Part shown: in pieces, positions 46,469 to 55,856 of the stretch
Layout of the letters: each line of letters opens with the position of its first letter
Numbering within the stretch: position 1 is the stretch's first letter
DNA from: Glandiceps talaboti
Lineage: Eukaryota; Hemichordata; Enteropneusta; Spengelidae
NCBI RefSeq assembly: GCF_964340395.1
Contig: NC_135550.1
Coordinates: forward strand, 1,610,001-1,674,000
Reading direction: 5' to 3'
Length of the DNA: 64,000 nt
Translations under genes and position numbers: made by a program
The notes under the pieces: generated by a model
Databases searched by the model: none
Seen by the model: the letters and a program-made list of their open reading frames with translations, nothing else
Told to the model about the DNA's origin: nothing

Positions 46469-46625
46469 TATATAGTTAGTTTATTAGTTTGTTATATTAT
46501 ATTATATTATATGATATTATATATTTGTTTGTTAAATAAACTAATAATATTCCACCACCAGCTAAATAAATGTATTGATATAACTTCATATCATCAGAAG
46601 GTTGATAATAGTCACTAAATTCGGG
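46200..46625. other. AT-rich Polinton spacer
   Basis: Apart from the frameshifted pieces up to 46468, the interval 46469-46625 is (TATAT)-rich with no frame. Confidence 0.5.
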
Positions 46626-46963
46626 TTAATTTTCAAGACTTGTGAGTGTACTCTGTGTACTCTCTGGATGAAATTCAAGATATAAATTTAAGTTTTGATC
46701 AGTCAGAACCAGATTTTGTCTCGCATGAACATCTAAAAAATTTTGTTTCGCTATAAAATCTAATACTTTTTGTCTATGTTCCAACCATACTTCTCGATCT
46801 TTATTGAAATTCTCCAAAGCTAAATCATGTCTCTTTAATTCTTTTTCATGTTCTTCTTTCATATCGTCGCCGCCTGAAGCTGCCTTAGCTACATAACTAC
46901 CTCCAAAAAGGCAGTTGCATTTAAAATAGCTCCACCAACTATCATCGCAATTGATGCACCCAT
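46626..46963 (-). pseudogene. Polinton small membrane-associated protein, one frameshift
   Basis: ATG 46963 gives MGASIAMIVGGAILNATA, a glycine/alanine hydrophobic segment with Gly2 (possible N-myristoylation); an indel in the T-run at 46905-46909 breaks the frame, which continues as a helical charged region (KRHDLALENFNKDREVWLEH, KVLDFIAKQNF) to 46626. Small proteins with this layout, a hydrophobic start then a D..LENF.K....W...R...LDFI coil, occur in other Polintons, but their function is not known to me. A virion membrane or minor structural role is conceivable. Confidence 0.6.
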
Positions 46964-47042
46964 TATGTATAGTATATATACTATTAAGATATATTATATT
47001 AAATTATTCTTTTTAATATTCTTTTTTTAATATCCTTTATAT

Positions 47043-47282
47043 TTATCCTTTATAAGGATCAACTGGTAACATATTTCTTTGTTCCAACATATCTTTCTCT
47101 AATACTGCTCCACTCACAGCTATTGCGAGAGAAGCAAACTTTTTGAATGAAGTACTTGTTTTAGGACTGTCTGGAGCCATCTTTATAGTCTTATCAAGTA
47201 TAAAACTATTAGTTATTGTTAATGCAGATAAAACTGCACCATCATATAGACCATTCACGATTAGTTTAGTATAGTCTGTCAT
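47043..47282 (-). CDS. Polinton small hydrophobic protein, intact
   Basis: 79 residues. Residues 4-30 and 47-60 are mildly hydrophobic (LIVNGLYDGAVLSALTITNS; FASLAIAVSGAVLEKDML), with MAP between. The layout resembles a small protein family found beside the previous gene in other Polintons. TATA-like GTATATAG lies just upstream (47291-47305 region on minus). Function unknown. Confidence 0.6.
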   Translation of the reverse strand: MTDYTKLIVNGLYDGAVLSALTITNSFILDKTIKMAPDSPKTSTSFKKFASLAIAVSGAVLEKDMLEQRNMLPVDPYKG

Positions 47283-47390
47283 TGTGTATTGTGTATATAG
47301 TATATATAATATAATATATAAAAAAAATAAATGTAATAATCATTAATTTATTTTATTTCATATTATTTCATATTATTTCATATTATTCTA

Positions 47391-47819
47391 TTATTCCATT
47401 TCAAATAGAGCTTTATTTTTAACTGGTTCTAATGTCGTTAATTGTTTAGACTCTGTTGACTCTGCTGACGACTGAAAGCTTACGATATCACTTGATTGTA
47501 AAAACCACTGTCTTTTATAATATAAACCAGCTGCCCCAATTACTAATGAACCTAGAGTTAATAAAATCATAGTATTAGTACTATTAAATTGCGAGCTTTT
47601 AATGTCTGACTCAGTTACCTTTATTGGTTCCATTGATTCGACGCTATCGACTATCGGTTCTTTTGATTTAAATGTTTTTCGTTTTTTTGTTTCAGCTGAA
47701 ATTACTGCTAATTTTTTTCCCCATGCAACTCTTCCTGGATGTTTTGTTTTACTGTTTGTAGTAACAGTCTCTACTTGAGTTTCTACTTGAGGTTGTGTTA
47801 CACTTTCTGTATCACTCAT
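47391..47819 (-). CDS. Polinton basic protein with one membrane helix, intact
   Basis: 142 residues. The Gln/Thr-rich N-terminus is followed by a basic motif KHPGRVAWGKKLAVISAETK at residues 26-45, a charged linker, and one transmembrane segment, MILLTLGSLVIGAAGLYY, at about 84-101. Polintons often carry a small protein with (N/H)PGRV..GKKLA followed by a helix anchor; a DNA- or capsid-associated membrane protein is a guess. No enzyme motif. Confidence 0.62.
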   Translation of the reverse strand: MSDTESVTQPQVETQVETVTTNSKTKHPGRVAWGKKLAVISAETKKRKTFKSKEPIVDSVESMEPIKVTESDIKSSQFNSTNTMILLTLGSLVIGAAGLYYKRQWFLQSSDIVSFQSSAESTESKQLTTLEPVKNKALFEME

Positions 47820-47879
47820 TTTTTACACTAATATGTATATAATAATTATATAATAACTATATAATATAAAATATTTAAA

Positions 47880-48018
47880 CTTTATACTTTATTTTATGTT
47901 TAACCAAGTCAATTTTCAAGTTGTTTTCAATATCTTGATTAAGTTCTTGGTCAAGTTCTTGTTCTTGTTCTTGTTCATGTTCTTGATCAAGTTGACTCAA
48001 TTTATTCAAGTCATTTTT
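47880..48018 (-). other. Glu-Gln coding-like tail beyond the conserved 48-kb gene
   Basis: Past the TGA at 48019 the same frame stays open and would encode an EQEQEQELDQEL-type run from a (TTCTTG)n repeat. It may be the decayed true C-terminus of the gene at 48019-48531 or a simple repeat. Confidence 0.3.
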
Positions 48019-48531
48019 TCAATTTGACTTCAAGTCATTCAAGTCACTTTTCTTGAGGAGACTAGTGTGTGTTGCAAAGTTAATATTATTTAAAATAATA
48101 AGACCACCACTTGTCAATGCCAAAAGAGGACCATAACTGTATGCTAACTTTCCAGTAAGTTGTTTGAATTGATTTGTAACAAGAAAATTGTTTTTCAAGT
48201 CGTCACTTAATTAATTCACATTATGTACTGGAAGCACAAGTCCTACTATTTTACTAATCCCAAATAAAACTCCATTTACAATGTTGTCACTTACGAGAGA
48301 ACTGTAAGTGCTTTCATATATCTTATAATATTTTTCAATTTCTTTATCGCTCGCTTTTTCAATATATTCGAGAGTGAAATGTTTTCCTAAGAAAGCTTTT
48401 GATTGTCCAGCAGCAATGATACAAAGTAATCTTTCTCTGTACTTAACTATTGGAGACACCTGTGGCTCTGCTGTTGCTGCTACCGGTGCTGTCGGCTGTA
48501 AAATAGTGAGCTCTGACAATGTCTGTTCCAT
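48019..48531 (-). pseudogene. Conserved Polinton protein (K-YRE..GKHFT type), one internal stop
   Basis: ATG 48531 chosen because the upstream in-frame part (to 48666) is a low-complexity Ile/Tyr/Asn stretch. Residues 30-75 read KYRERLLCIIAAGQSKAFLG then KHFTLEYIEKASDKEIEKYY, a signature shared by a protein found in many Polintons; the rest is hydrophobic (SKIVGLVLPV, YSYGPLLALTSGG). TAA at 48211-48213 interrupts at residue 106 and TGA at 48019 ends it. Function unknown; conservation suggests a structural or morphogenesis role. Confidence 0.62.
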
Positions 48532-48712
48532 TTTGTTATAGTAACTATATAATAATAGTAAAATATTATTTATATTTTTATTTATTTTATAAAAAAAGTA
48601 GATGATAACTAACGCAATAAATAACCAACAAATATTGGTAACATCATTGATTAACAGCAATGACATGTTAATGACATATTATACTAACTATATCAGATTA
48701 ATTATACTAAAT

Positions 48713-49311
48713 CTATACTAAATCTATATTATAAGGTTGTCTTAAACGAAACACTAATTTACTATAAGGAGTATATTTAATTGTTTTATAAATTCATTAA
48801 TTTCTTCCTTATTTAATTCCATTCCATAGTTTTCAATTATCTCTTTCACATCATTTTTACTCGGTGTGTAATACAGAACAAGCATACCGATGTTTTCTCG
48901 AAATGTCTTAGCGATACTCGTAAATTGTTGCATAAGTACCCATACGCTAACATTATCATGACGAGCTGAAAATGCTAACTTTGTTAAAATATTGACACGA
49001 GATTTGACATCCTTCGTGAAAGTGCAGTCATCTAGTATGATTAGACTTTTTGTATTTTTATAACACTCATACACGAGTTCAATACTTTCATTTATTGTTT
49101 CTATGTTGGGAATCATTATAATAATGTCCGAGTCTTTGTAAATACATTTTTTATCGTAAGCTTTATTGTTTATGAACGTCGGACAGATTATGATTATGTA
49201 ATCGAATACGTTTTTATAATACGTTTGTAATAGTTCCATAATGAACTCTGTTTTACCCGAACATGTCGGTGCACTAATAAGCATATTGAAAGGAGGGTCA
49301 AGCCAGATCAT
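48713..49311 (-). pseudogene. Packaging ATPase (FtsK/HerA, A32-like), C-terminal frameshift
   Basis: P-loop ATPase thought to drive genome packaging into Polinton capsids. Start MIWLDPPFNMLISAPTCSGK puts Walker A (APTCSGKT) at residues 14-21; Walker B is SLIILDDCT at about 89-97 with the catalytic Asp pair; a downstream S.RHDNVSVWVLMQQ segment supplies the sensor-type Gln. About 200 residues, as expected. The frame breaks near 48770: the annotated frame ends at 48754, while the next frame carries the family C-terminus KLVFRLRQPYNIDL to TAG at 48713. The core is intact, so a truncated product might still fold. Confidence 0.9.
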
Positions 49312-49366
49312 TTTAGAGTATTCTATACTATCAATAATGTTAATAGTACTAATAGTATTAATAATG

Positions 49367-49790
49367 TTAATATATAATAGATTTTAATTTAGATTCTTGA
49401 ATTTTAAGCATAGCATCACTTATAATGAAAATATTTGCAGTTATTTTTTCTTGCGGGTCTGTGGATTCTCGTTGAATTTCTAGTTGAACCCCATCTTTTG
49501 TATTCATGACTTTCAGACCACTACCATGATATTTATTATCCTTAAAACTTCTTAAATCAATAAACAAACAATATTTATTTATTTAACAGAAAGTTTTCCT
49601 CAGTTATTTCCTCTAGTTTATCGCAACAGAACTCAGATGACATGGAATAACCTCTGGTTTTTCATTAATTCAAAATCTAACGAATCTTGTTCGTAGTCTC
49701 TCATTTCCAAGTCTTCTCCAAGGTCTCCAGGGTCTCCAAGGTCACCTACATTTTCATCTTCAAAGGATCGAAAGGATCAAACTCAGCCAT
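49367..49790 (-). pseudogene. Conserved Polinton protein (DLRS..GSGLKV type), frameshifted N-terminus
   Basis: The open C-terminal part (49367-49567, 66 residues) reads FIDLRSFKDNKYHGSGLKV and DGVQLEIQRES..ANIFIISDAMLKIQ, a pattern seen in a conserved Polinton protein. Upstream, ATG 49790 starts an acidic segment (AEFDPFDPL, then GDLGDPGDLGEDLEMRDY in the next frame) that needs two frame changes (about 49760 and 49640). Function unknown; likely structural by company. Confidence 0.55.
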
Positions 49791-49800
49791 CTTACTAATA

Positions 49801-51257
49801 CTATATAAATAAGTAACTTAAAAATATTATCCCAACTATTATTCCCATCATTGAATATTCATGAACAACGTCATGCTCACCATGCGCTGCTACCGCTTCG
49901 ACTGCTGGCGCTGCTGGCGCTTCTGGTGTTACTGCTGCTACCGCTTCGACCGCATCTAGTCGTTCTACTGGATCATCATGACCTTCCATTTCTTTTAATG
50001 CTGATTCTTTTACGTCATTATTTATGTTGTTATAACCGAACTTCATATCTTCTGTCGCCTGTTGCAAGAAATTGTTATAACACGCCACATTCGTATTCAA
50101 ATTTATAATAATTTTACTCGGAATTAACCATAAAGAAGGAGAAATGGCTAGATCTAACTTTACCCTCGTTGCATTAATTACATTTTGATAACGTAGTATA
50201 CTATCATCCTCATTAATGCCTCTCGTCTCATCCTCGAGTAATGAAATCATTTTTTGTCTCGTTTCTTGACCAGCACCGCCAGAGTTTGCTATACTTACTC
50301 GCGTGTCTGCTTGACTTCCTAACACGCAATATACATAAGATTCGATCGATCGATTTAATCATCCTAAACCCGCTTGCATAAAACCTGTGCTGTTTGGTAA
50401 AACAAAATAATTGTACTGCTTATAATCGGCATTTTGAAATTTATACCAATGCCAACTTCTGCGAGCCGCATCTGGAGCATCAGGGTTTTCAACCATTGCA
50501 CCTTGATATTTATATTGGATTTCTTTTATATATGGTTTTTTCCACCACTCATAACCGACACCTATACCATTGTTTCCTGATGTGTCATACGTGAATCTGA
50601 AATCTGTATTATAATCTAATCCGAATTCATCGCATATTTTATGATAAGACGATACATCATATAAATTATCAACTTTATTAAAAGTGTCGGGGTCATCAGG
50701 TAGTGGGCAAGAAAGTTCATTCAATATACGACGCATAGTAAAGTACACTTGAAATCTAAAAAATGATTGAATTTGTTTTGGAATATCATCATTATACAGA
50801 TGATCGTGAATACTAACACCGCATCCGGTCGTAGCTAACCAAACAGCAAAATTCAATTGTTGATCCCAGTAATGCATATTGGGCCTTTCAACCATTTGTT
50901 GGCACTGTCTGCATTAAAATGAATTAATATGTAGTTTTTGAATATATCTCTCAATTTTATATTGAATCGATCGGTTTCACTTACATAAACATCCATGTTG
51001 ACTAGTATGTTTTGTAAGTAACAACAATCCATGGAGATTCCTTTATCAAATGGTTGATGTAGTGCATAGTTAGTATTTTGTGCTAAAGTAAATGGTTTTG
51101 GAAAGTGAAGCGAATGCAGCAAGTCAGGTAAATGCGGCTGTTCCGGCACAGTAGCAGGTGTAGTAGAGACAGTGTCAACAGTCGCAGATGTAGCAGACTG
51201 TTTCTTTGACTTTGTTTTTTGTTCATTAACTTCGAGTATGGTAATCCTAATGACCAC
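49801..51257 (-). pseudogene. Large conserved Polinton protein with C-terminal membrane anchor, broken twice
   Basis: Three pieces of one gene: 50880-51257, 50362-50880 (frameshift near 50885), then an in-frame TGA at 50359-50361 and 49801-50358. About 480 residues in all. Visible: Pro/Thr-rich N-terminus; YWDQQLNFAVWLATTGCGVS; FFRFQVYFTMRRIL; a D/Y-rich middle; SQADTRVSIANSGGAGQETR; KVKLDLAISPSLWLIPSKII style repeat; acidic Ala/Pro linker; final helix MMGIIVGIIFLSYLFI. I recognise the WRD.DLNF.VW / Q.NTR.SI pattern from other Polintons, where it is one of the largest conserved genes; whether it is a capsid or membrane protein I cannot decide. Confidence 0.66.
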
Positions 51258-51305
51258 ATTTTCAAGTAACTCTATATAAAAAACTAATATAAAACTATAT
51301 AAAAA

Positions 51306-51661
51306 CTATATAAAACATACTAATAAATTTCCATAATTATCTTGAAATATACGTCTGTTCCTAGTATCTTGTATTAATTTAAGAACCCAGTATTCATTCA
51401 AATATTTAACTTCTTGGTTGTCCTCTGAGTCAGGAAATAAACTTAAGAATTCAATACGTTTAAAAAAATTCTTTTTTTCGACTTCTTTACAAAAAGCTAA
51501 AATAATCTGATATAAATTTTGATCTTTCAATTTTACCCCTGTATTTACAATTAATACATGCATATTTTTTCTTCTCAAGAATCCCATTCTAGCTCTACAT
51601 TAAAACCAAGGACTTCTTTGTACTTATTTAAAAAAATTGTGATGTTATGTTCTCCAAACAT
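51306..51661 (-). pseudogene. Polinton hypothetical protein, frameshifted
   Basis: ATG 51661 gives MFGEHNITIFLNKYKEVLGF then a stop at about 51587; the next frame is open from 51587 to 51306 (93 residues, NMHVLIVNTGV.., KNFFKRIEFLSLFPD, KYLNEYWVLKLIQDTRNRRI). A mixed alpha/beta small protein. No His/Asp/Cys arrangement of an adenain-type protease is visible. Not recognised. Confidence 0.42.
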
Positions 51662-51695
51662 GATGTGCTATACATTAAATTTTTTTTAAATTCTT

Positions 51696-52788
51696 TTAAA
51701 TTCTTTTAATATTTTCAATCGGTTCCCAAGAATTAAATTTATCGCCATATCCTAACCATTTTACCAATGCGTATTCATGGCCTTTAATTTTTTTCTTACA
51801 TAATATTTTTTCAATTTTATATTCCTTCGGTTCCTTCGGCTCTTTCGAGTCTTTCGATTCTTTAGTCATATTATGCATGCGCTCAATCAATAATTCTTGT
51901 TCATAAAACGTGCCTTCAATGTCTTCACCCGATAAATCTTCCAGAGTGTAAACAATAACGGGACCAAAGATAATTTGTTTGATTTTGAAAAATTCACGCG
52001 TATAGTTTGGTAGATATCCTTTGGCAAACACGTTCTTGTATTTGGAAATTCTCACGGTATCACCGATATTAAACTTCGGAGATCCATATTCAACAGTGAG
52101 ATAAGTACCGTACAAATTATACCAAACGATATTTTCATTCTTTGGTAATGATGCTTCCTTCAGAGTCATGTGGATTGAATTGTGGTAGGTATTGTTATAA
52201 CCATCCACTAATCGATCTAGTACGTCGATCCAATTTCTAGTTTGTTTATCAGTAAAATATTTATACATACGTGATTTAAGTGTCTTGTTAAAACGCTTGA
52301 CAACAGATGCCTTTTTATCTGACCGTGTACTAAACCACTCAATTTCGTGATTTTCAAAGAGATCTTTAACATGCTTATTGTAAAATTCCCGTCCTTCATC
52401 AAACTGTATTTTATTTGGTTCACGGTCTTTAAAATTAATTCAAAGGAGTCAGCCATTTCAATACCACGTTTTGACTTGAGTGGTATCGCCCAGGCATACT
52501 TCGATAACACATCGATAACAGTCAGGATGTAACGATACCCCTGGTCATTGGACATCTCTACAATGTCAGCTTGCCACTGGTCATCGATTCCAGAAACAAT
52601 TACCTTGCGGTAAGGGAACTTTTTAATCGCTGGTTTGTGCATAGTGTAAACTTCTTGTTCTTCTAACCATTGTTTCAATTCCTTATATTAATTTTTTTGT
52701 TGTCTGCTTTAATTTTACGCCACAATTTTGCGATGCCGCTGTATGCTAAATCAGAATTATAATACAAGTCTCGCAAATGCTGGTCCAT
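51696..52788 (-). pseudogene. Polinton integrase (DDE/rve) with chromodomain, inactivated
   Basis: Retroviral-type integrase that would insert the element. From ATG 52788: N-terminal MDQHLRDLYYNSDLAYSGIA, frame break near 52680, then HKPAIKKFPYRKV, first catalytic Asp in QWQADIVEM, RYILTVIDVLSKYAWAIPLK, a second break near 52435, second Asp in QFDEGREFYNKHV, and the region of the catalytic Glu, which reads SVVKRFNKTLK: codon AAG (52296-52298) replaces the family's Glu. From 52430 to 51696 the frame is open. The last 45 residues, YKIEKILCKKKIKGHEYALV..WLGYGDKFNSWEP, are a chromodomain with its aromatic residues. Confidence 0.93.
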
Positions 52789-52915
52789 AGTATAGTATAG
52801 TATATATATCATATTAGTTAACATTATTAGTAAATTTATAAATATATTATTTATTTATTATTTCATTTTTTATTTATTCATTTTTTTATTTTTTTATTAT
52901 TTTATTATTTAACTA
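52789..52915. other. A/T-only Polinton spacer
   Basis: Runs of T and TATT separating two leftward genes; TATA-like TAGTATATATAT just upstream of the integrase start. Confidence 0.5.
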
Positions 52916-53383
52916 TTATTTCATTGACTTCGTATCTGAATAACCATTCAGTTTATAATACTTTAAATAACGTTCTAATGGTGGAGTATAATTGGCAGCT
53001 TTTTTCATTTCGAGAGACTTCATAAATACTTCCTGAATAAATTCCTGAGGTGTTTGAGAGTAAATATTTGCTTAAGTATATGTTAGTAATTCTTTGAAAT
53101 TCTTATATTGTACTTTTAATCGTGATACTTTATCCGATAATTTTAAATTTTGGTTGACAACTGTAACAACTATTGGAATAGCTGCTAATAAACTAATAAA
53201 AACTGGAATCGCTGGAACAGCAGCTAATGCACCAACTCCTGAAATAATTCCACTAGTAATAAGTATTCCTTTATTAACACGACTTAATAATTTGTAAGAA
53301 CGTCTATACGCACTACATACTCGTGTAAGATAATCGAGTAGGTCTTGTATCGTTTTAATATTTGCGGTAACTTGGTCAATCAT
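52916..53383 (-). pseudogene. Polinton two-helix membrane protein, one internal stop
   Basis: 155 codons from ATG 53383 to TAA at 52916-52918, broken by TAA at 53072-53074. Layout: helical N-terminus (SAYRRSYKLLSRVNKG), two adjacent membrane helices at residues 39-77 (ILITSGIISGVGALAAVPAI; PVFISLLAAIPIVVTVV), then a coiled basic region and a C-terminal helix. It resembles SLATT-type membrane proteins in plan only. Function unknown. Confidence 0.55.
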
Positions 53384-53412
53384 TTTATAGTATCACCTGT
53401 ATCACTTTATAA

Positions 53413-53961
53413 TTATGCTAAAGGTTTGATAATTAAAGTGGAACGCCAGGTTACTTTTGAATAACTAGGATCGTAAATTATTAAAGTAATAGTGACTTTA
53501 ACCTTAGTTAATATTTTAAAGAACCGAGATATAGTTGATGGTACAACTTTTTTATTTACAACGTATGTTGAATGAGATATTTTAACTTTACCATCGAATC
53601 TTATAATAAAGGTAATTATTTCGGAATTTTCAAGTTTCTTAAAAAGACTATCAAATTCTATAAAATGTTGAATATGATAACTTCCTGGTAGAATAAAGAA
53701 ACCATAATCACCAAATATTACTTTATCCGTATTTACTACATAAGACCATTCATTTACAAATAGTTTAACAATTTTTTTTTTATTTAATTCAATTATTGCA
53801 ATTTCTTCTCCTCTTTCTTCTGTTTTAGGTTTTGGAGGTGGAATCGGCTTTAATTTAAACATATTATTTTCATATTCTATCCGATATTTAACACCTGGGG
53901 TTATTTTCGTAGGTTTAAAATCCCTAAGATCTTTGAGAGATAAGTTGAGAGATTTATTCAT
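53413..53961 (-). CDS. Polinton hypothetical beta-rich protein, intact
   Basis: 182 residues. A Pro/Lys linker (PIPPPKPKTEERG) at about 37-50, then alternating hydrophobic strands (KIVKLFVNEWSYVV, GDYGFFILPGSYH, IITFIIRFDGKVKIS, KVTITLIIYDP). Predominantly beta character fits a virion or jelly-roll-type protein, but I cannot match it to a named family. Confidence 0.55.
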   Translation of the reverse strand: MNKSLNLSLKDLRDFKPTKITPGVKYRIEYENNMFKLKPIPPPKPKTEERGEEIAIIELNKKKIVKLFVNEWSYVVNTDKVIFGDYGFFILPGSYHIQHFIEFDSLFKKLENSEIITFIIRFDGKVKISHSTYVVNKKVVPSTISRFFKILTKVKVTITLIIYDPSYSKVTWRSTLIIKPLA

Positions 53962-54001
53962 TTTTTTAATCTATATTAAATACTAATTTAAAAATGCTAA
54001 T

Positions 54002-54319
54002 TTAAAATACTTTTAAATCTATAAGAATCATACGTTTCAAAGTTATTGTTTTGATATCTAGAAACTTTAACCCTTGTGTTATTGCATGTAACACTTCATT
54101 TTCTTGTAATGCTTCTGCTAATTTAGATGACACTTTATTTTCTGTAAAAGTAACATTAATATTCTCGAACGCAATATGAATTTCAATAGTTAATAATGTA
54201 TGTCGGTCACACTTTATTGAAAATCCATCTAAAAGAGTATCGTATTCATCCTCAGTATTTAATTTAATACATTTAATAATAATGATACCACTGCTTACTT
54301 TCTTTATATTGTTCGTCAT
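54002..54319 (-). CDS. Polinton hypothetical protein, intact
   Basis: 105 residues, alternating beta pattern (SGIIIIKCIKLN, HTLLTIEIHIAFENINVTFT, DIKTITLKRMILIDLKVF). 40 bp downstream of the next gene's start in the same orientation. Not recognised. Confidence 0.5.
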   Translation of the reverse strand: MTNNIKKVSSGIIIIKCIKLNTEDEYDTLLDGFSIKCDRHTLLTIEIHIAFENINVTFTENKVSSKLAEALQENEVLHAITQGLKFLDIKTITLKRMILIDLKVF

Positions 54320-54337
54320 CGAATCATTAAAAGTAAC

Positions 54338-55003
54338 TTATTTTAATTTAGCCACATCAATAGGTTTCAAACCAAGTACATTAAACTGCGCATCATAAAA
54401 TAAGTTAATAATTCCTTCGTCAAGGTCATAACTACAATACCATTCCCCTGAATTCATAATTCTTTTAAAAATTATGTTTTCCCTCACTACTGTATTTGTA
54501 ACATCTAATTTTAAATGCATCTTTGGTTTCAACAGGTTTAGTCTAGGATCTGGTTCCGGTAAATAGTGTCTGATATCAGCTAAATTAAATGTCTTATTAT
54601 TATCATTATAAACCAACACATAAGGAACTCGATCAAATAAACCATGATCATTAGTTAATGGCTTTTCAAGCATTTCAATAAAATCTCGTGGTAATTCAAA
54701 AGCATAGAACGTAGCATCTCTGTTGCTATACGCAAAACCAAATGGTACATGATGTTTAGATACTCTATATTCTTTGATTGTCTCATCTACATCATTTAGG
54801 TCTACTAAATTATTGGTATGTTCATGTGGTTGAACTGCCGCTTGTTCTAAATTAAATGATTTAGGTTCATTTTTCCATCTTAAAACAAAATCTTTATTAT
54901 TATGTCGTCCGGATAAATTCGACACGTTAACATCTCTGAGATCATCAAGTGCATATCCTAGAGATCTTCCAATACCTAGTCCAAAATTTGATGGTGTTGG
55001 CAT
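54338..55003 (-). CDS. Polinton hypothetical protein (221 residues), intact
   Basis: Gly-rich start (NFGLGIGRSLGYALDDLRDV), an acidic middle, a Phe/Tyr-rich segment (FGFAYSNRDATFYAFELP), PDPRLNLLKPKMHLKLDVTN and a C-terminal strand region (EWYCSYDLDEGIINLFYD). Shares with its neighbour 53413-53961 the DDLRD/KDLRD motif near the N-terminus. First gene of the leftward set, sharing a 74-bp A/T-rich promoter region with the rightward gene at 55078. Function unknown; virion protein possible. Confidence 0.55.
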   Translation of the reverse strand: MPTPSNFGLGIGRSLGYALDDLRDVNVSNLSGRHNNKDFVLRWKNEPKSFNLEQAAVQPHEHTNNLVDLNDVDETIKEYRVSKHHVPFGFAYSNRDATFYAFELPRDFIEMLEKPLTNDHGLFDRVPYVLVYNDNNKTFNLADIRHYLPEPDPRLNLLKPKMHLKLDVTNTVVRENIIFKRIMNSGEWYCSYDLDEGIINLFYDAQFNVLGLKPIDVAKLK

Positions 55004-55077
55004 ATTATATTATTTATGTATTTTGTATATATTTGTATATATAAATAAATATAATAATATACTATACTATTAAAACA
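55004..55077. promoter_or_regulatory. Divergent A/T-rich promoter region
   Basis: 74 bp with several TATA-like words (TATATATTTG, TATATATAAATA, ACTATACTAT) between two divergent start codons. It marks the switch from leftward to rightward transcription in the Polinton. Confidence 0.5.
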
Positions 55078-55743
55078 ATGAAGTTGTATATAAACGAAAA
55101 ATCTAATGATATTACTATCAGTTTTACAGAAACGTTGATTGGTTATTCACATATACGATTGTTGGAGTGTAAACTATATAATTCTCGGTATAATATTACG
55201 AAAGAAAACAATGAAATTGCTTTTACTGTTGATAAAAAAACGTCAGTTAAAAAAGTAGAACCAGGTAATTACAATGTAGATACATTATCGCAAGCGATTG
55301 GTAGATCAAGATTTTTTAATTTTAAGAAAATTTTACCAACAGGAAAAACACAGATGGTGCTCGGTGAAAACGTTAAAGTAGACTTTTCAAAGCCTAAGAA
55401 TTTTGCGAAAATACTTGGTTTTGAAGAAAAAGAATATATTTCACCGGGTATTAGTCCAAACAAAGCAGATTTTCTTCCTGTGACTGAATACGTAGTCTAT
55501 TGCGATATTATAGATACACCTACTAATTACATCAATGGGAAAAGGTCTAATTATTTACAAATTTTAACGATACAAGACCGAGGTGAAATAGGAGAAGCTG
55601 TCACTTATTCATTTCCTGCTAATGTTCCAGTACCCATCAAGAAAATGAATATAACTAATCTTCGAATTTGGATAACTAATCAAAATAACGAACCAATAGA
55701 TTTTAGTGGTTGGCCAATTTCATTTCAACTCGAGCTAATTTAA
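55078..55743 (+). CDS. Putative Polinton minor capsid (penton-like) protein, intact
   Basis: 221 residues. N-terminus MKLYINEKSNDITISFTETL, then alternating strands, NFAKILGFEEKEYISPG at about 108-124, TEYVVYCDIIDTPTNYINGK near 141-160, a VPVPIKKMNITNLRIWITNQ segment and final strand PIDFSGWPISFQLELI. The order L(F/Y)I....ISF - LGF - (Y)VYCD(I/L)I - R(I)...N....DF.G.P..F.LEI is typical of a conserved structural gene of Polintons and related adintoviruses, usually taken as a single-jelly-roll minor capsid. I cannot exclude another virion role. Frame intact and codon use like its neighbours. Confidence 0.66.
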   Translation: MKLYINEKSNDITISFTETLIGYSHIRLLECKLYNSRYNITKENNEIAFTVDKKTSVKKVEPGNYNVDTLSQAIGRSRFFNFKKILPTGKTQMVLGENVKVDFSKPKNFAKILGFEEKEYISPGISPNKADFLPVTEYVVYCDIIDTPTNYINGKRSNYLQILTIQDRGEIGEAVTYSFPANVPVPIKKMNITNLRIWITNQNNEPIDFSGWPISFQLELI

Positions 55744-55813
55744 AAGTACTAAATTACTTACAGTTACTAACGTTTACTTAAAGGTTGGCGTGCGCTTAAT
55801 TAGAGAGATAACA

Positions 55814-55830
55814 ACACAGGGTATATATAC
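55814..55830 (+). promoter_or_regulatory. TATA-type promoter with CACAG box
   Basis: AACACAGGGTATATATAC about 30 bp before ATG 55857; same spacing and same word as at 45221-45233. Confidence 0.55.
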
Positions 55831-55856
55831 ATATTCAAAGTATTTACGAATATACA

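Noticed and set aside
48532-48666. Upstream 45-codon extension of the conserved 48-kb Polinton gene
   Set aside because: Ile/Tyr/Asn low-complexity stretch from an A/T spacer; the internal ATG at 48531 matches the usual protein start better.
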